Origin: Actinomycetota bacterium
GTDB lineage: Bacteria; Actinomycetota; Actinomycetes; Actinomycetales; Microbacteriaceae
Reading direction: 5' to 3'
Assembly (NCBI GenBank): GCA_013297625.1
Contig: JAAFHT010000006.1
Location: 1-59,148 of the forward strand
Length of the DNA: 59,148 bases
The position numbers and the translations under genes are program-made. Of the stretch, positions 24,513-33,328 are shown one piece after another (the stretch's first letter is position 1; each line of letters opens with the position of its first letter). The notes beneath the pieces are model-generated. The model searched no databases. It was not told the DNA's origin and saw only the letters and a program-made list of their open reading frames with translations.

Positions 24513-25354
24513 GAGGTGCCCTTCGGGGTTTGGGCCGGGATCGTCCCGGTGGGAAAAGACTCGACGTGCCCGATCTCGGGGCCGAGAAAACGGTGGGCGA
24601 GCTGCCGAAAACGCGCGGTGTCGGGGCCTGTTGCTTCGAAGACGTGGCTCGGAGCATCCGTCGCCGTGGTTTCGAGGCCGTGCGCGACGAGCTGACGGTA
24701 AACGTCGTAGGCCGTCTCTTCCGCGCTCGAGACGAGCGAGACCTCGGGGCCCATGACGTACTGAATCGCGCCAGCGAGCAGCGGGTAGTGCGTGCAGCCA
24801 AGCACGAGGGTGTCGATCTCGGCGGCCTTCAGGGGCGCGAGGTATTCCTCGGCGACGGCGAAGAGTTCGGGCCCGCTCGTGACGCCCGCCTCGACAAAAT
24901 CGACGAAACGCGGGGCCGCGGCGCTCGTGAGCGTGATCTCGGGGTCGGCGACGAACGCGTCGGCGTATGCCCCCGATCGGATCGTGCCCGCGGTGCCAAT
25001 CACGCCGATGCGCTTCGTGCGCGTGCGACGCACGGCCTGGCGCACGGCGGGCTGGATGACTTCGACCACGGGGATGCCGTGGCCTTGCTCGAAACGCTCG
25101 CGGGCATCCCGAAACATCGCGGCACTCGCGGTGTTGCACGCGATCACGAGCGCCTTGACGCCCTGGTCGACGAGCTCGTCCATGATGCGCAGAGCATGCT
25201 CGCGCACCTCGGCGATCGGCAGCGGGCCGTAGGGGCCGTTCGCGGTGTCGCCCACGTAGATGAGGCGCTCGCGCGGCAACTGGTCGATGATCGCGCGGGC
25301 CACGGTGAGTCCGCCGACTCCTGAGTCGAAGACTCCAATCGGCGCAGTGCTCAC
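24509..25354 (-). CDS. murI: glutamate racemase
   Basis: The product is 281 aa. The two catalytic cysteines are Cys73 in IACNTASA and Cys187 in LGCTHYPLL; the N-terminal [14 protein letters not shown] and GDTANGPYG motifs are also typical. It makes D-glutamate for peptidoglycan. The GTG at 25354 is preceded by a TAGACT -10 box with 7 nt between, so the murI-rph-rdgB message probably begins leaderless. A 50-bp palindrome lies 41 nt upstream of the start codon. Confidence 0.95.
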   Translation of the reverse strand: MSTAPIGVFDSGVGGLTVARAIIDQLPRERLIYVGDTANGPYGPLPIAEVREHALRIMDELVDQGVKALVIACNTASAAMFRDARERFEQGHGIPVVEVIQPAVRQAVRRTRTKRIGVIGTAGTIRSGAYADAFVADPEITLTSAAAPRFVDFVEAGVTSGPELFAVAEEYLAPLKAAEIDTLVLGCTHYPLLAGAIQYVMGPEVSLVSSAEETAYDVYRQLVAHGLETTATDAPSHVFEATGPDTARFRQLAHRFLGPEIGHVESFPTGTIPAQTPKGTS

Positions 25355-25361
25355 GGGGGCC

Positions 25362-25367
25362 AGTCTA
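25362..25367 (-). promoter_or_regulatory. -10 box (TAGACT) of the murI-rph-rdgB operon
   Basis: On the reverse strand TAGACT is followed by 7 nt and the murI GTG. The upstream palindrome 25396-25445 begins 28 nt further upstream, beyond the -35 zone. Confidence 0.5.
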
Positions 25368-25395
25368 GGCGCGAGCGTCAGGTGGGTGCCCTCGT

Positions 25396-25445
25396 TCGGC
25401 TTGTGTGAAACCGCTTTGACGTCAACGCGGTTTCACACAAGCCGA
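25396..25445. repeat. 50-bp near-perfect palindrome between the photolyase gene and murI
   Basis: The arms TCGGCTTGTGTGAAACCGC (25396-25414) and GCGGTTTCACACAAGCCGA (25427-25445) are perfect over 19 bp. The 12-nt centre itself contains the palindrome TTGACGTCAA (25416-25425), so the whole element is symmetric about 25420.5 with one mismatched pair (25415/25426). It sits downstream of the photolyase gene and upstream of murI, both on the reverse strand. It could be a terminator, though no T-run follows, a protein-binding site or a mobile repeat. Confidence 0.85.
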
Positions 25446-25502
25446 GCAGATACGCCGACCGAATCGGCGGCCGCCCAACGGCCAGCCTGCGGGCGAGCAC
25501 GT

Positions 25503-26999
25503 CTAGAGCGGGCCGCGCTTCCTCTCCTGCTCGACGACCTGCTCGCGGTCGGCGAGGCGGCGCAGCCCCGCGAGTGGTTGCGCCATGCGGTGATTGCCGC
25601 GGATGCTCGGCTCGACCCGATCGAGAAACGCCCAGTACCCCGCGGTGAACGGGCAGGCATCCGGGCCGAGGCGCACTTTCGGGTTGAAGCGGCACGAGCC
25701 GCAGAAGTCGGACATGCGCGCGATGTACGCCCCGCCCGCGGCATAGGGCTTGGTCGCCACGACTCCCCCGTCGGCCCACTGGCTCATGCCGACGACGTTG
25801 GCGGGCATAACCCAGGGGGTGCCGTCGACGAACGCGCCCTGAAACCACTCCGTGAGCTCAGCAGGGTCGTAGCCGCGCTGCAGAGCGGCATTGCCCAACA
25901 CCATGAGGCGCGGAATGTGGTGCGCATAGCCCGAGCCGCCGACCGTGTCGAGGGTGTGCGACAGGCAGCGGGCATCCGTCGCCGATCCGTCGAGCGCCCA
26001 CCAGTGGGCGGGCAGTGGTTCGTGGGCGGCGAGCGAGTTGCTGCGGCGGGTGTAGTCGGGGCCGAGGTGCCAGTAGAGGTGCCAGACCCAATCCCGCCAG
26101 CCAATGAGCTGCCGCACGAGGCCCTCGACGCTGCCGAGCGGCGCACGACCCGCGGCGTATTCGGCGACCGCACGCTCGACGACCTCGAGCGGGTGCAGCA
26201 GACCGAGGTTCATCGGCACGCTTAGGCGCGCGTGCGCCATGGCGTCGTCGCCGAGCATCATCGCGTCTTCGTAGGGGCCGAAGTCGTTGAGCCTCGTCTC
26301 GACGAAGTCGTCGAGGGCGGCGAGCGCCTCGGCCCGCGTCCCCGCAAACTGGCGCGGCCCGTCACGGCCGAGAAAGCGCACGCCGTCGGCTTCGAGACGG
26401 TCAAGCTCGGCGCGCACCTCGGCGTCGATGTCGTCTTCGACCGGCCGCCACGGCGCGGGCAGGCCCAAGTTTGCGGCACCCTTCGGCGGAGGCTGACGAT
26501 TATCGGCATCGAAGCTGAACTGGCCGCCGACCGGCTGGCCGCCCTCCATGAGAATGCCGGTGCGCTCGCGCACCTCGCGATAGAAGCGATCCATGACGAG
26601 TTGGGTCGGTTTGCGGCCCTTCGCCCAGGCGGCGAAGTCTTGCTCGCTCGTCACGAACCCGCGAGCGGGCAGGATGCTCGCTCCGAGCTCGCGCACCAGG
26701 CGCCGTGCGGCCCACGACGGCGGGTCGATCGACTCGAGCGCGCCGCCCGCGAGCCCAGCATCCGTCAGCACCGCGCTTGTCAGAGCCGCGCGGTAGCTGC
26801 TCGCCTGCAGAAAAGTGCCCCGCTCGCCCAGCTCGCGAGCCCGGTGCCGCAGCGCCGTGAGGTACAGGTGCGCCTTTTGCCGATGCGTGGGGCGACGGCG
26901 AAACACCGCCGTGTTCTCGACGAGCACGATCGGTCCGCCGTCGTCGAACGCCGGCCCGAGTTGCTCGGCCGTCAGCCACCGGGTGAGCGCGCTCGTCAT
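25503..26999 (-). CDS. iron-sulfur cryptochrome/photolyase (FeS-BCP, PhrB-like)
   Basis: The product is 498 aa. Four cysteines, Cys345 (DARCLSH), Cys433 and Cys436 (DFCGSCRFNP) and Cys449 (DACPFT), have the same spacing (88, 3, 13) that I recall for the [4Fe-4S] ligands of Agrobacterium PhrB, the prototype (6-4) photolyase of bacterial cryptochrome type. The FAD-domain segment HTLDTVGGSGYAHHIPRLMV is also characteristic. It should repair UV (6-4) photoproducts or act as a photoreceptor. A TAGTCT -10 box ends 7 nt before the ATG. Divergent from pncB. Confidence 0.9.
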   Translation of the reverse strand: MTSALTRWLTAEQLGPAFDDGGPIVLVENTAVFRRRPTHRQKAHLYLTALRHRARELGERGTFLQASSYRAALTSAVLTDAGLAGGALESIDPPSWAARRLVRELGASILPARGFVTSEQDFAAWAKGRKPTQLVMDRFYREVRERTGILMEGGQPVGGQFSFDADNRQPPPKGAANLGLPAPWRPVEDDIDAEVRAELDRLEADGVRFLGRDGPRQFAGTRAEALAALDDFVETRLNDFGPYEDAMMLGDDAMAHARLSVPMNLGLLHPLEVVERAVAEYAAGRAPLGSVEGLVRQLIGWRDWVWHLYWHLGPDYTRRSNSLAAHEPLPAHWWALDGSATDARCLSHTLDTVGGSGYAHHIPRLMVLGNAALQRGYDPAELTEWFQGAFVDGTPWVMPANVVGMSQWADGGVVATKPYAAGGAYIARMSDFCGSCRFNPKVRLGPDACPFTAGYWAFLDRVEPSIRGNHRMAQPLAGLRRLADREQVVEQERKRGPL

Positions 27000-27006
27000 G
27001 GTGCCG

Positions 27007-27012
27007 AGACTA
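27007..27012 (-). promoter_or_regulatory. -10 box (TAGTCT) of the FeS photolyase gene
   Basis: On the reverse strand TAGTCT is followed by 7 nt and the ATG at 26999. The divergent pncB -10 box is only 17 nt away, so the two promoters lie back to back. Confidence 0.45.
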
Positions 27013-27029
27013 AGCGGCCTCGCCGCGCC

Positions 27030-27035
27030 TAGGCT
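27030..27035 (+). promoter_or_regulatory. -10 box (TAGGCT) of pncB
   Basis: TAGGCT is followed by 6 nt (GAGCGC) and the pncB GTG. No ribosome binding site can fit, so a leaderless transcript is implied. Confidence 0.5.
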
Positions 27036-27041
27036 GAGCGC

Positions 27042-28361
27042 GTGACGACCGCGCTGCGCACCGATCGCTATGAGCTCACGATGGTCGAGGCCGCCCTGCG
27101 CTCGGGGCGCGCGGGCCGCGACTGCGTATTCGAGGTGTTCGCGCGCCGACTGCCTGGCGAGCGCCGCTTCGGCGTGGTCGCCGGCACCGGCCGCGTGCTC
27201 GACGCCATCTCAGCGTTTCGGTTCGGGATGCCCGAGCTCGACTTTCTCGCCGACCACCACATCGTCGACGACGCCACCCTGGAATTTCTCGCCGACTACC
27301 GCTTCACCGGCCAGGTCGAGGGCTACCGCGAGGGCGAGGTCTACTTTCCGGGCTCGCCCGTGCTGACCGTGCGCGGCACCTTCGCCGAAGCCGTGCTGCT
27401 CGAAACGGTCGTGCTGAGCGTGCTGAACGACGATTCGGCCGTGGCCACGGCGGCGGCACGCATGGTCGCGGCGGCCGACGGGCATCCGATCGCCGAAATG
27501 GGGTCGCGCCGCACGAACGAGTCGGCCGCCGTGGCTGCGGCTCGCGCGGCCTACATCGCGGGCTTCAGCGCGACCTCGAACCTCGAGGCGGGGCGCTCGT
27601 GGGGCATTCCGACGATGGGCACCGCGGCGCACGCCTTCACGCTGCTGCATGACTCCGAAGAAGAAGCCTTTCGTGCGCAAGTAGCTGCGCTCGGCGTCGG
27701 CACGACCCTGCTCGTCGACACCTACGACGTGCGGCAGGGCGTCGAGACGGCAGTACGCGTTGCGGGCCCCGAGCTCGGCGGCGTGCGGCTCGACTCGGGC
27801 GACTTGCCGTCACTGGTGCGCGAGGTGCGCGCACAACTCGACGCGCTCGGAGCAACCGCCACGCGCATCACCGTCACGAGCGACCTCGACGAACACACGA
27901 TCGCAGCCCTGCGCGGCTCGCCCGTCGACGCATTCGGCGTCGGTACCTCGGTCGCCACGGGGTCGGGCTCGCCCGCCGCGGGCTTTGTCTACAAGCTCGT
28001 CGCTCGGCGCGATGGCGGTTCCGACGAGTGGATCCCCGTGGCCAAAGCCTCGACCGGCAAAGCCTCCGTTGGCGGATCCAAGCGCGCCGAACGGCTGCTG
28101 CGCGATGGCGTCGCCGTCGCCGAACGCATCGTCATCGATGATGACCGCGACGGACTGCCCGAAGCCCCCACACCCGCCGACCTCGCCGCGCGCCGGCTCA
28201 CGGTCGCGCTCATGACCAATGGCGAGGCGGATGCGCGCTGGCTCGGCCCCGCCGCCGTCGCCGCGGCGCGCGAGCACTGCGCCGCCGCGGTCGCGGAGCT
28301 GCCCGTCGCCGCCCTGCGCCTCAGCCGAGGTGAGCCCGCCCTGCCGACGCTCGCGGTCTAG
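27042..28361 (+). CDS. pncB: nicotinate phosphoribosyltransferase
   Basis: The 439-aa enzyme has the family N-terminus LRTDRYELTMVEAAL, a substrate region AEMGSRRTNESAAVAAARAAYIAGF, and MGTAAHAFTLLHD with the His that is phosphorylated during the ATP-stimulated cycle. Further on come RLDSGDL and GVGTSVATGSG, which bind PRPP phosphate. It makes nicotinate mononucleotide for NAD salvage. The GTG at 27042 is fixed by the -10 box 6 nt upstream. It converges on smc with a 6-nt gap. Confidence 0.94.
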   Translation: MTTALRTDRYELTMVEAALRSGRAGRDCVFEVFARRLPGERRFGVVAGTGRVLDAISAFRFGMPELDFLADHHIVDDATLEFLADYRFTGQVEGYREGEVYFPGSPVLTVRGTFAEAVLLETVVLSVLNDDSAVATAAARMVAAADGHPIAEMGSRRTNESAAVAAARAAYIAGFSATSNLEAGRSWGIPTMGTAAHAFTLLHDSEEEAFRAQVAALGVGTTLLVDTYDVRQGVETAVRVAGPELGGVRLDSGDLPSLVREVRAQLDALGATATRITVTSDLDEHTIAALRGSPVDAFGVGTSVATGSGSPAAGFVYKLVARRDGGSDEWIPVAKASTGKASVGGSKRAERLLRDGVAVAERIVIDDDRDGLPEAPTPADLAARRLTVALMTNGEADARWLGPAAVAAAREHCAAAVAELPVAALRLSRGEPALPTLAV

Positions 28362-28367
28362 CGCCGG

Positions 28368-31300
28368 CTAGGTCGAGCGCTCGTCAGGGGATTGCACGCG
28401 CTGCCCCACGACCGCGCTCACGCCGTCTTGGCGCATCGAGACGCCGTAGAGAGCATCCGCAATCTCCATCGTGCGTTTTTGGTGCGTGATGATGATGAGC
28501 TGCGAGCTCTGCCGCAGGTCGCGGAAGATCGTGAGCAGGCGGCCGAGGTTGGCATCGTCGAGCGCCGCCTCGACCTCGTCCATGATGTAGAACGGGCTGG
28601 GGCGCGCCTTGAAGATGGCGATGAGCAGCGCCACCGCCGCGAGCGAGCGCTCGCCACCACTCAGCAGGCTCAAGCGCTCGATCTTCTTGCCCGCAGGCTT
28701 CACGGTGACCTCGATGCCCGTCGTGAGCATGTTGTCGGGGTCGGTGAGCGTGAGGCTGCCGACACCACCCGGGAAGAGGATCGGGAAGACGACATCGAAC
28801 GCCGCCTGGGTGTCGGCAAACGCAGCGGCGAAGATCGTCTGCATCGTCGCGTCGACTTCGTCGATGATCGTCAGGAGGTCGCGGCGCGTGTTGGCGAGGT
28901 CGGTCAGCTGTTCGGTGAGGAACTTATGGCGCTGTTCGAGCGCCGCGAACTCTTCGAGCGCGAGCGGGTTAACGCGGCCGAGTTGGCTGAGCTTGCGCTC
29001 GGCGCGCGCGAGGCGCGCCTGCTGCTCGGCACGGTCGAACGGCTTGCCCGCGGGCACGGCGGTCGGCAGAACGTCACCGCCGGCACCGTTCGGGTCGTCG
29101 GCGCGCGATTCTGCAGACGTTCGTGCTCGCAGGCCTGCAGGGTGCGAGGCGGCATCGGCAATGAGCTCGGCAACCCGCGCCGACTCTTCGTCTGAGGTCG
29201 GGTCAAACGCTGGGGCGTCAGGGTCAGGGTCAACGCGCGCGGCTGCTTCGGCGGCGATCGCGTCGGCGACGGCGCGCGCGGCCTCGGTGAGGGCGTCATC
29301 GTCGGGCACGGGAACCTCGGGCCCGTACTCAGCCACAAGCACGTCTTCGACGAGACCGAGCTCATCACCCGCGCGCTCGAGCAATTGCGAGAGGTGCAGC
29401 TTCTTCTCGTAGATCTGCAGCTCGAGGCCGTGCACGCCCTCGGTGATCGCAGCGAGGCGCTCGCGCAGCGAAGCCTCGGTGCGGCGCAGCTCGAGTAGCT
29501 CATCGTTCTGGGCCGTTCGCTCACTCTCGCGCTGCGCGAGAGCAACCCGGGCGTCGGCCACCGAGCGATCAATCGCCGATTGCACAGCGGGCAACGCGGC
29601 AGCCACCGTCGTCGCGCGCTGCACTTGACGCTGACGCAGCACCGCGCGACGTGCCGACTCATCAGCCGCAGCCTTCTCGGCAATGCGGCGCTTATCGAGC
29701 TGCTCGGCCGCGTCGGCGGCCGCACGCACGCGCTCGCGCACCGTCTCGAGCTCGATTCGACGTTCGAGTTCGGCGGCGCGCGCGGCTTCGAGATCAGCCA
29801 GCAATCCATCGCGCGAGCTCGCGTCGAGCATGGGCCGGGGGCGGCCGGCGAACTCTTCGTGCTCGGCTTGAGCCCGCTCAACGCCCGACTCGGCCTCGCG
29901 CACGGACTCGTGGGCAGAATCCACCCCGAGCGCGAGTCGAGCGGCCTCGCCCTCTGCGGCCTCGGCCTGGGCGCGAGCGCGCGAGACTTGCTCGCTGCGG
30001 GCTGCACGCTGAGCATCCTGATCGCGCACGGCGGCGAGGGCGTCGGTCGCTGATTGCTTCGCGGTCGCGAGTGCCGCGCGAGTGTCGTCGAGGGTTCCGC
30101 GGGCGCGTTCGATCGCGGTGGCGACGTCGGTGAGGGCGACGGATGCTGCATCGCGCTCCGCCGTCAACTCGAGCCTGCTGCGCCCCGCGCCCGATCCCCC
30201 GCGCAAGACGGAGCGCGTGAGCACGTCGCCCTGCCGGGTCACAACGCTCACCGAGTCGACCGTGTCGAGCTTCTCAATCGCGGGCCAGGCGGATCGAGCG
30301 GCCGCAAGATCATCGGCAATCAACGTGCGGGCGAGCAGCGCCTGAACGCCCGCGGGGGCGGTGACGACGTCAACGGCCGGGGTGAGCCCGCCGACACTCG
30401 CGAGCGAGTCGGTCGCCCGCCCGCCGACTTCGGCGAGCACAACATCGACGCGTCCTGCTTCGGCGGCGTGCGCGCGCTCGAGGGCCTTGAGTCCGGCGTC
30501 GAGGTTGTCGGCGAGGGCCGCATCGGCGAGCGTGCCGAGAGCTGCGGCAATGGCGGCTTCGAATCCGGCGCGCACCTGAAGGTGATCGCTCACGAGGCCG
30601 CGAATGCCCGAGCTGCCGACGAGCCCCGTGGCGCCGTCGCCCGAGTCGACCGCTTGTGAGAGGGCGCTGACGCGCGCGGCAAGGGCATCGCGTTCACGCT
30701 CGAGGGCGTGCAGCGCGTCGCGCTCGGTGTCGATGCGCGTGCTGAGTTCGGTGACGCGCGCATCGGCCTCGGCGAGCGCAGCGTCGAGACTGCGCGTGGC
30801 TTCGCTGCCCTCGCCGTCGTCGAGCGCGGGCAGGGCTGCCAACTCGGCGCGCGTCGCCTCTTGCCGTTGCACAGCCGCCTCGAGCGCGTTCTGCTGGCGC
30901 AGCAGTTCGCCGCGCGCGGCCGCGAGGGTCGAACGCGCAACGTCGACGCGGCTGGCGAGCGCCGCGAGTTGCAGATCGTGCTGGGAGACCAAGGCACTTT
31001 GCGCGGCGATCTCGTCGTCGAGGGCGTCGAGCGTGGCACGCGCTGTCGCCGTGCGCGCGGCGACCTCGCCCACGAGTCGCTCGGCAGCAGCAACGCTGTC
31101 GCGCAAGGCAATCGCATCGGCCCGGGCCTCATCGACTTGCGCTTGCGTGATAGTCAACGAGAGTCCGGGCAGCTCAGTTTGCTGGCTCAGCAGCGTGAGC
31201 TTTTGCTGCGTGAGGCTCGAGAGGCTGCGCACGCGCTCTTGCACTTGCTCGAGCTCGAAGGCCACGCGGCGAGCGTCGTCGACCGCGTCACCCACTTGCT

Positions 31301-32123
31301 GCGATTCGATGCGCTGTACACGCAAGCGAGTCTGGTCGAGCTGGCTCTGCACGACGATGCGCTCGCTCGTGCGTTCGCTCTCGGTGCGGGCGTGATCGGC
31401 GAGGGCCGTGCGCAGGGCAACGACTTCGTCGGCCAAGAGGCGGGCGCGGGCATCCCGAACGATCGCGGCGATCGTCTGCGCTTCGCGCGCGATTTCGGCC
31501 TGACGACCGAGCGGCGTCAACTGGCGCCGAATCTCGCCGGCCAAGTCGCTCAAGCGCGTGAGGTTCGCCTGCATGGCCTCGAGCTTGCGCACGGTCTTCT
31601 CTTTGCGGCGGCGGTGCTTGAGAATTCCGGCGGCCTCTTCGATGAAGCCGCGGCGGTCATCGGGGCTCGCGTGCAGCACGGCATCGAGCTGGCCCTGGCC
31701 AACGATGACGTGCATCTCGCGGCCGAGTCCCGAGTCGCTCAGCAGCTCTTGCACGTCGAGCAAACGGCACGCGGTGCCGTTGATCGCGTACTCGCTGCCG
31801 CCGTTGCGAAAGAGCGTGCGCGAGATCGTGACTTCGCTGTACTCGATCGGCAGAGCGCCGTCGGCGTTGTCGATCGTCAGCTGCACTTCGGCGCGGCCGA
31901 GCGGCCCGCGCGTGGTCGTGCCGGCGAAGATGACGTCTTCCATCTTGCCGCCGCGCAAGGTCTTGGCACCCTGCTCACCCATGACCCAGGCGAGCGCATC
32001 CACAACGTTCGACTTGCCCGAGCCGTTGGGCCCAACGATGCAGGTGACGCCCGTCTCGAACTGGAACGTGGTCGGCTGCGCGAACGACTTGAAGCCCTTG
32101 ATGGTGAGGCTCTTGAGGTGCAC
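28368..32123 (-). CDS. smc: chromosome segregation protein SMC
   Basis: The product is 1251 aa, slightly longer than most bacterial SMCs. Walker A GPNGSGKSN is at residues 31-39; two long coiled coils flank a hinge near residues 510-640 (GIRGLVSDHLQVRAGFEAAI...RSVLRGGSGAG). The C-terminal head has the ABC signature LSGGERSL and Walker B FYIMDEVEAALDD. It forms the condensin ring with ScpA and ScpB, which are not in this window. A strong AAGGGGGG ribosome binding site precedes the GTG or ATG at the N-terminus. An insert rich in Asp and Ala (EAAARVDPDPDAPAFDPTSD) in the C-terminal coil explains part of the extra length. Confidence 0.95.
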   Translation of the reverse strand: MHLKSLTIKGFKSFAQPTTFQFETGVTCIVGPNGSGKSNVVDALAWVMGEQGAKTLRGGKMEDVIFAGTTTRGPLGRAEVQLTIDNADGALPIEYSEVTISRTLFRNGGSEYAINGTACRLLDVQELLSDSGLGREMHVIVGQGQLDAVLHASPDDRRGFIEEAAGILKHRRRKEKTVRKLEAMQANLTRLSDLAGEIRRQLTPLGRQAEIAREAQTIAAIVRDARARLLADEVVALRTALADHARTESERTSERIVVQSQLDQTRLRVQRIESQQVGDAVDDARRVAFELEQVQERVRSLSSLTQQKLTLLSQQTELPGLSLTITQAQVDEARADAIALRDSVAAAERLVGEVAARTATARATLDALDDEIAAQSALVSQHDLQLAALASRVDVARSTLAAARGELLRQQNALEAAVQRQEATRAELAALPALDDGEGSEATRSLDAALAEADARVTELSTRIDTERDALHALERERDALAARVSALSQAVDSGDGATGLVGSSGIRGLVSDHLQVRAGFEAAIAAALGTLADAALADNLDAGLKALERAHAAEAGRVDVVLAEVGGRATDSLASVGGLTPAVDVVTAPAGVQALLARTLIADDLAAARSAWPAIEKLDTVDSVSVVTRQGDVLTRSVLRGGSGAGRSRLELTAERDAASVALTDVATAIERARGTLDDTRAALATAKQSATDALAAVRDQDAQRAARSEQVSRARAQAEAAEGEAARLALGVDSAHESVREAESGVERAQAEHEEFAGRPRPMLDASSRDGLLADLEAARAAELERRIELETVRERVRAAADAAEQLDKRRIAEKAAADESARRAVLRQRQVQRATTVAAALPAVQSAIDRSVADARVALAQRESERTAQNDELLELRRTEASLRERLAAITEGVHGLELQIYEKKLHLSQLLERAGDELGLVEDVLVAEYGPEVPVPDDDALTEAARAVADAIAAEAAARVDPDPDAPAFDPTSDEESARVAELIADAASHPAGLRARTSAESRADDPNGAGGDVLPTAVPAGKPFDRAEQQARLARAERKLSQLGRVNPLALEEFAALEQRHKFLTEQLTDLANTRRDLLTIIDEVDATMQTIFAAAFADTQAAFDVVFPILFPGGVGSLTLTDPDNMLTTGIEVTVKPAGKKIERLSLLSGGERSLAAVALLIAIFKARPSPFYIMDEVEAALDDANLGRLLTIFRDLRQSSQLIIITHQKRTMEIADALYGVSMRQDGVSAVVGQRVQSPDERST

Positions 32124-32248
32124 GCGCTGCCCCCCTTTCCGGCACGGTCGTCAACGGCGACCGTCGCGATGCGAAAACCGGTCAGGGCTACCGTATCGGT
32201 TCGCGCGGGGCTATTCTGGCGGGCTGCCCACCTGCAGAAGGAGCCCTC

Positions 32249-33328
32249 ATGTCTGCCATCACGATCACCGAGGTCGTCATTCCCGAGACCCTCGACGCGC
32301 CCGACGCCGCCGAGTTTCTGGCGTGCGTCGACCTGCGCAATGCGGTAGACCGGTTCGACTCGGGCACCGACGATAACCACTACACCGCGGCCGAGTTGCT
32401 ACCCGGCTGGCAAAAGACCTCGTTCGAACCGAAGCGCCTCTTTGCGGCCCGCCTCGACGGCCGATTGGTCGGTCGCGGCATCTATGAAACGCGCATCGAG
32501 GAGGCCGCCGACACGGCGTGGATGCACGTCGAAGTGCTGCCGGATGCCCGAGGCCACGGCGTCGGAGAAGCCCTCGCGCGGCGCCTCGAGGCCGTGGCGC
32601 TCGACGAGGGTCGCACGCGCGCGATCGTCTACGCCCCGTCCTGGAAAACCGGGGGTATTCGCATCCCCGCGCCCACGGGATTCGGCTCGGTGCCCGCCGG
32701 CACGCCCGAAGTGCGGCTGTTGCAGAGCATGGGTTACCGCCTTGAGCAAGTCGAGCGCGGCAGCCGCCTGACGCTGCCGTCGCCCGAACTGCCCGAGCTG
32801 CTGCAAGCCGCGCGCGAAGCCGCCGGGCCCGACTACCGCGTGCACACCTGGTCGGGCGCAACCCCGCCCGAGTGGCGAGAAGACATCGCCCACCTGCTCA
32901 CGCGCATGAGCACCGACGCGCCCACGGCGGGCCTCGAAGAACCCGAAGACCCGTGGACCGTCGAGCGCTTGCTCGAAGACGAAGCGCTCGAGGCGTCGAG
33001 CCCGCGCACTCCCGTGATCGCAGCCGTCGAGCATGTTCCCTCCGGCAGGCTCGTCGGCTTCACCGAGCTCACCGTGCCCGCCGAGAGCGACCGGCCCGCA
33101 GCGCAAGAAGACACCATCGTCTTGCGCGAGCATCGTGGTCATCGGCTCGGCATGCTGCTCAAGGCCGCGAACCTTGTCTGGCTAGAACAGGTCTCGCCCG
33201 GGCACCCCTCGGTCATCACCTACAACGCCGAAGAGAACCGGCACATGCTGTCGGTCAACGAGGCGCTGGGCTTCGTGCCTTTTGTGTATGAGGGCGCGTG
33301 GCGAAAGGACCTTGCTGCGACCCCTTAG
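32249..33328 (+). CDS. GNAT-family acetyltransferase with two GNAT domains
   Basis: The product is 359 aa and consists of two tandem GNAT folds. The first contains VEVLPDARGHGVGEALARRLE (residues about 92-112) with the R/QxxGxG/A acetyl-CoA loop; the second has VLREHRGHRLGMLLKAANL (about 290-308), another RGHRLG loop, and the C-terminal YNAEENRHMLSVNEALGF. The tandem layout resembles MshD (mycothiol synthase), but the second-domain end is more like aminoglycoside or generic acetyltransferases, so the substrate is left open. GAAGGAG lies 7 nt upstream of the ATG and a TATTCT -10 box is visible at about 32211. Its stop overlaps the convergent gene's stop by 3 nt. Confidence 0.88.
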   Translation: MSAITITEVVIPETLDAPDAAEFLACVDLRNAVDRFDSGTDDNHYTAAELLPGWQKTSFEPKRLFAARLDGRLVGRGIYETRIEEAADTAWMHVEVLPDARGHGVGEALARRLEAVALDEGRTRAIVYAPSWKTGGIRIPAPTGFGSVPAGTPEVRLLQSMGYRLEQVERGSRLTLPSPELPELLQAAREAAGPDYRVHTWSGATPPEWREDIAHLLTRMSTDAPTAGLEEPEDPWTVERLLEDEALEASSPRTPVIAAVEHVPSGRLVGFTELTVPAESDRPAAQEDTIVLREHRGHRLGMLLKAANLVWLEQVSPGHPSVITYNAEENRHMLSVNEALGFVPFVYEGAWRKDLAATP

